Source of the DNA: Bradyrhizobium sp. NDS-1
GTDB taxonomy: Bacteria; Pseudomonadota; Alphaproteobacteria; Rhizobiales; Xanthobacteraceae
Assembly: GCF_032918005.1 (NCBI RefSeq)
Contig: NZ_CP136628.1
Location: forward strand, 4,883,501 to 4,947,500
Length of the DNA: 64,000 nt
Direction of reading: 5' to 3'
Shown: positions 63,939 to 64,000 of the stretch, one piece after another
Position numbering within the stretch: position 1 is the stretch's first letter
Layout of the letters: every line of letters begins with the position of its first letter
The notes under the pieces: generated by a model
What the model saw: the letters and a program-made list of their open reading frames with translations, nothing else
Told to the model about the DNA's origin: nothing
Databases searched by the model: none
Made by a program: the position numbers and the translations under genes

Positions 63939-64000
63939 CTACTCCGCCGCCTGACGCACGTGGCGCGCGGTCGGCGTGCGCATCGTGACGAGCTCTTCGG
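63939..64000 (-). CDS. 3' end of an unidentified gene (partial)
   Basis: The last 19 codons of a leftward gene that continues beyond the window, ending EELVTMRTPTARHVRQAAE before TAG. The protein cannot be named from so little sequence. It faces the small zinc-finger gene with 14 bp between stops. Confidence 0.5.
   Translation of the reverse strand, partial: EELVTMRTPTARHVRQAAE

Noticed and set aside
1..64000. tRNA, rRNA, CRISPR array, insertion sequence, integrase or prophage genes
   Set aside because: I looked in the intergenic regions for T-loop motifs, regular spaced repeats and transposase or integrase motifs, and found none; a dedicated tRNA or covariance scan could still reveal a small RNA.

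Overview
The window looks like chromosomal DNA of a high-GC alphaproteobacterium of the Bradyrhizobium/Nitrobacteraceae group. Three things support this: an AcpXL-type very-long-chain fatty acid cluster for lipid A, a class II DAHP synthase, and several dispersed repeats that I recognise from bradyrhizobial genomes. It carries about 65 protein genes on both strands. I saw no rRNA, tRNA, CRISPR array, prophage or insertion sequence. Genes are tightly packed, and many neighbours share ATGA stop/start overlaps.

Layout. 1-9.5 kb: a nicotinate catabolism locus. nicA-nicB (nicotinate hydroxylase with a fused tri-haem cytochrome c) diverges from an operon of 6-hydroxynicotinate reductase, an ApbE-like UPF0280 protein, a DUF1185 protein and an ABC solute-binding protein; two palindromes lie in the shared promoter region. 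An extradiol-dioxygenase-like VOC gene follows. 9.9-17.3 kb: a HerA-type ATPase, MgtC, a P-type cation ATPase coupled to a 55-residue membrane peptide, several tiny genes and a ParB-like protein. 17.5-21.7 kb: acpXL-fabZXL-fabF2XL-fabF1XL-lpxXL for the lipid A very-long-chain acyl chain; the FabF2XL protein contains no cysteine. 21.8-30.4 kb: rhodanese-aminotransferase-PotF operon, two tandem Kup potassium transporters, and motA-motB.

30.8-46.3 kb is mainly housekeeping: RraA-like protein, psd-pssA phospholipid synthesis, an Atm1-type ABC exporter, a LOG-family protein, a cysS / 37-residue peptide / GNAT / cimA operon, secreted proteins, and an aroG-dgkA-nadE operon. 46.5-49.5 kb: an alpha/beta hydrolase, a 600-bp repeat region without convincing genes, and a visibly more AT-rich DUF4242-nucleotide cyclase fusion.

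49.6-55.2 kb is a catabolic island: a LuxR/GAF regulator diverges from a flavin-dependent monooxygenase, an FMN reductase broken by one in-frame TAG, a hydrolase, a cupin and an MFS transporter. 55.3-57.4 kb: terB / small membrane protein / terC / yqhA membrane-stress operon. 57.9-60 kb: a class II glutamine amidotransferase plus GCS2 ligase pair of unknown product. The last 4 kb hold small zinc-ribbon and hypothetical proteins, a bicupin, another hydrolase, and the 3' end of an unidentified gene.

Most promising lead: a hybrid nicotinate pathway (aerobic hydroxylase followed by a reductive step) in which the UPF0280 protein, translationally coupled to the reductase, may be a dedicated flavin transferase. 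Second: a ketosynthase / cysteine-free partner pair in the lipid A very-long-chain acyl cluster, resembling a KS/chain-length-factor pair.
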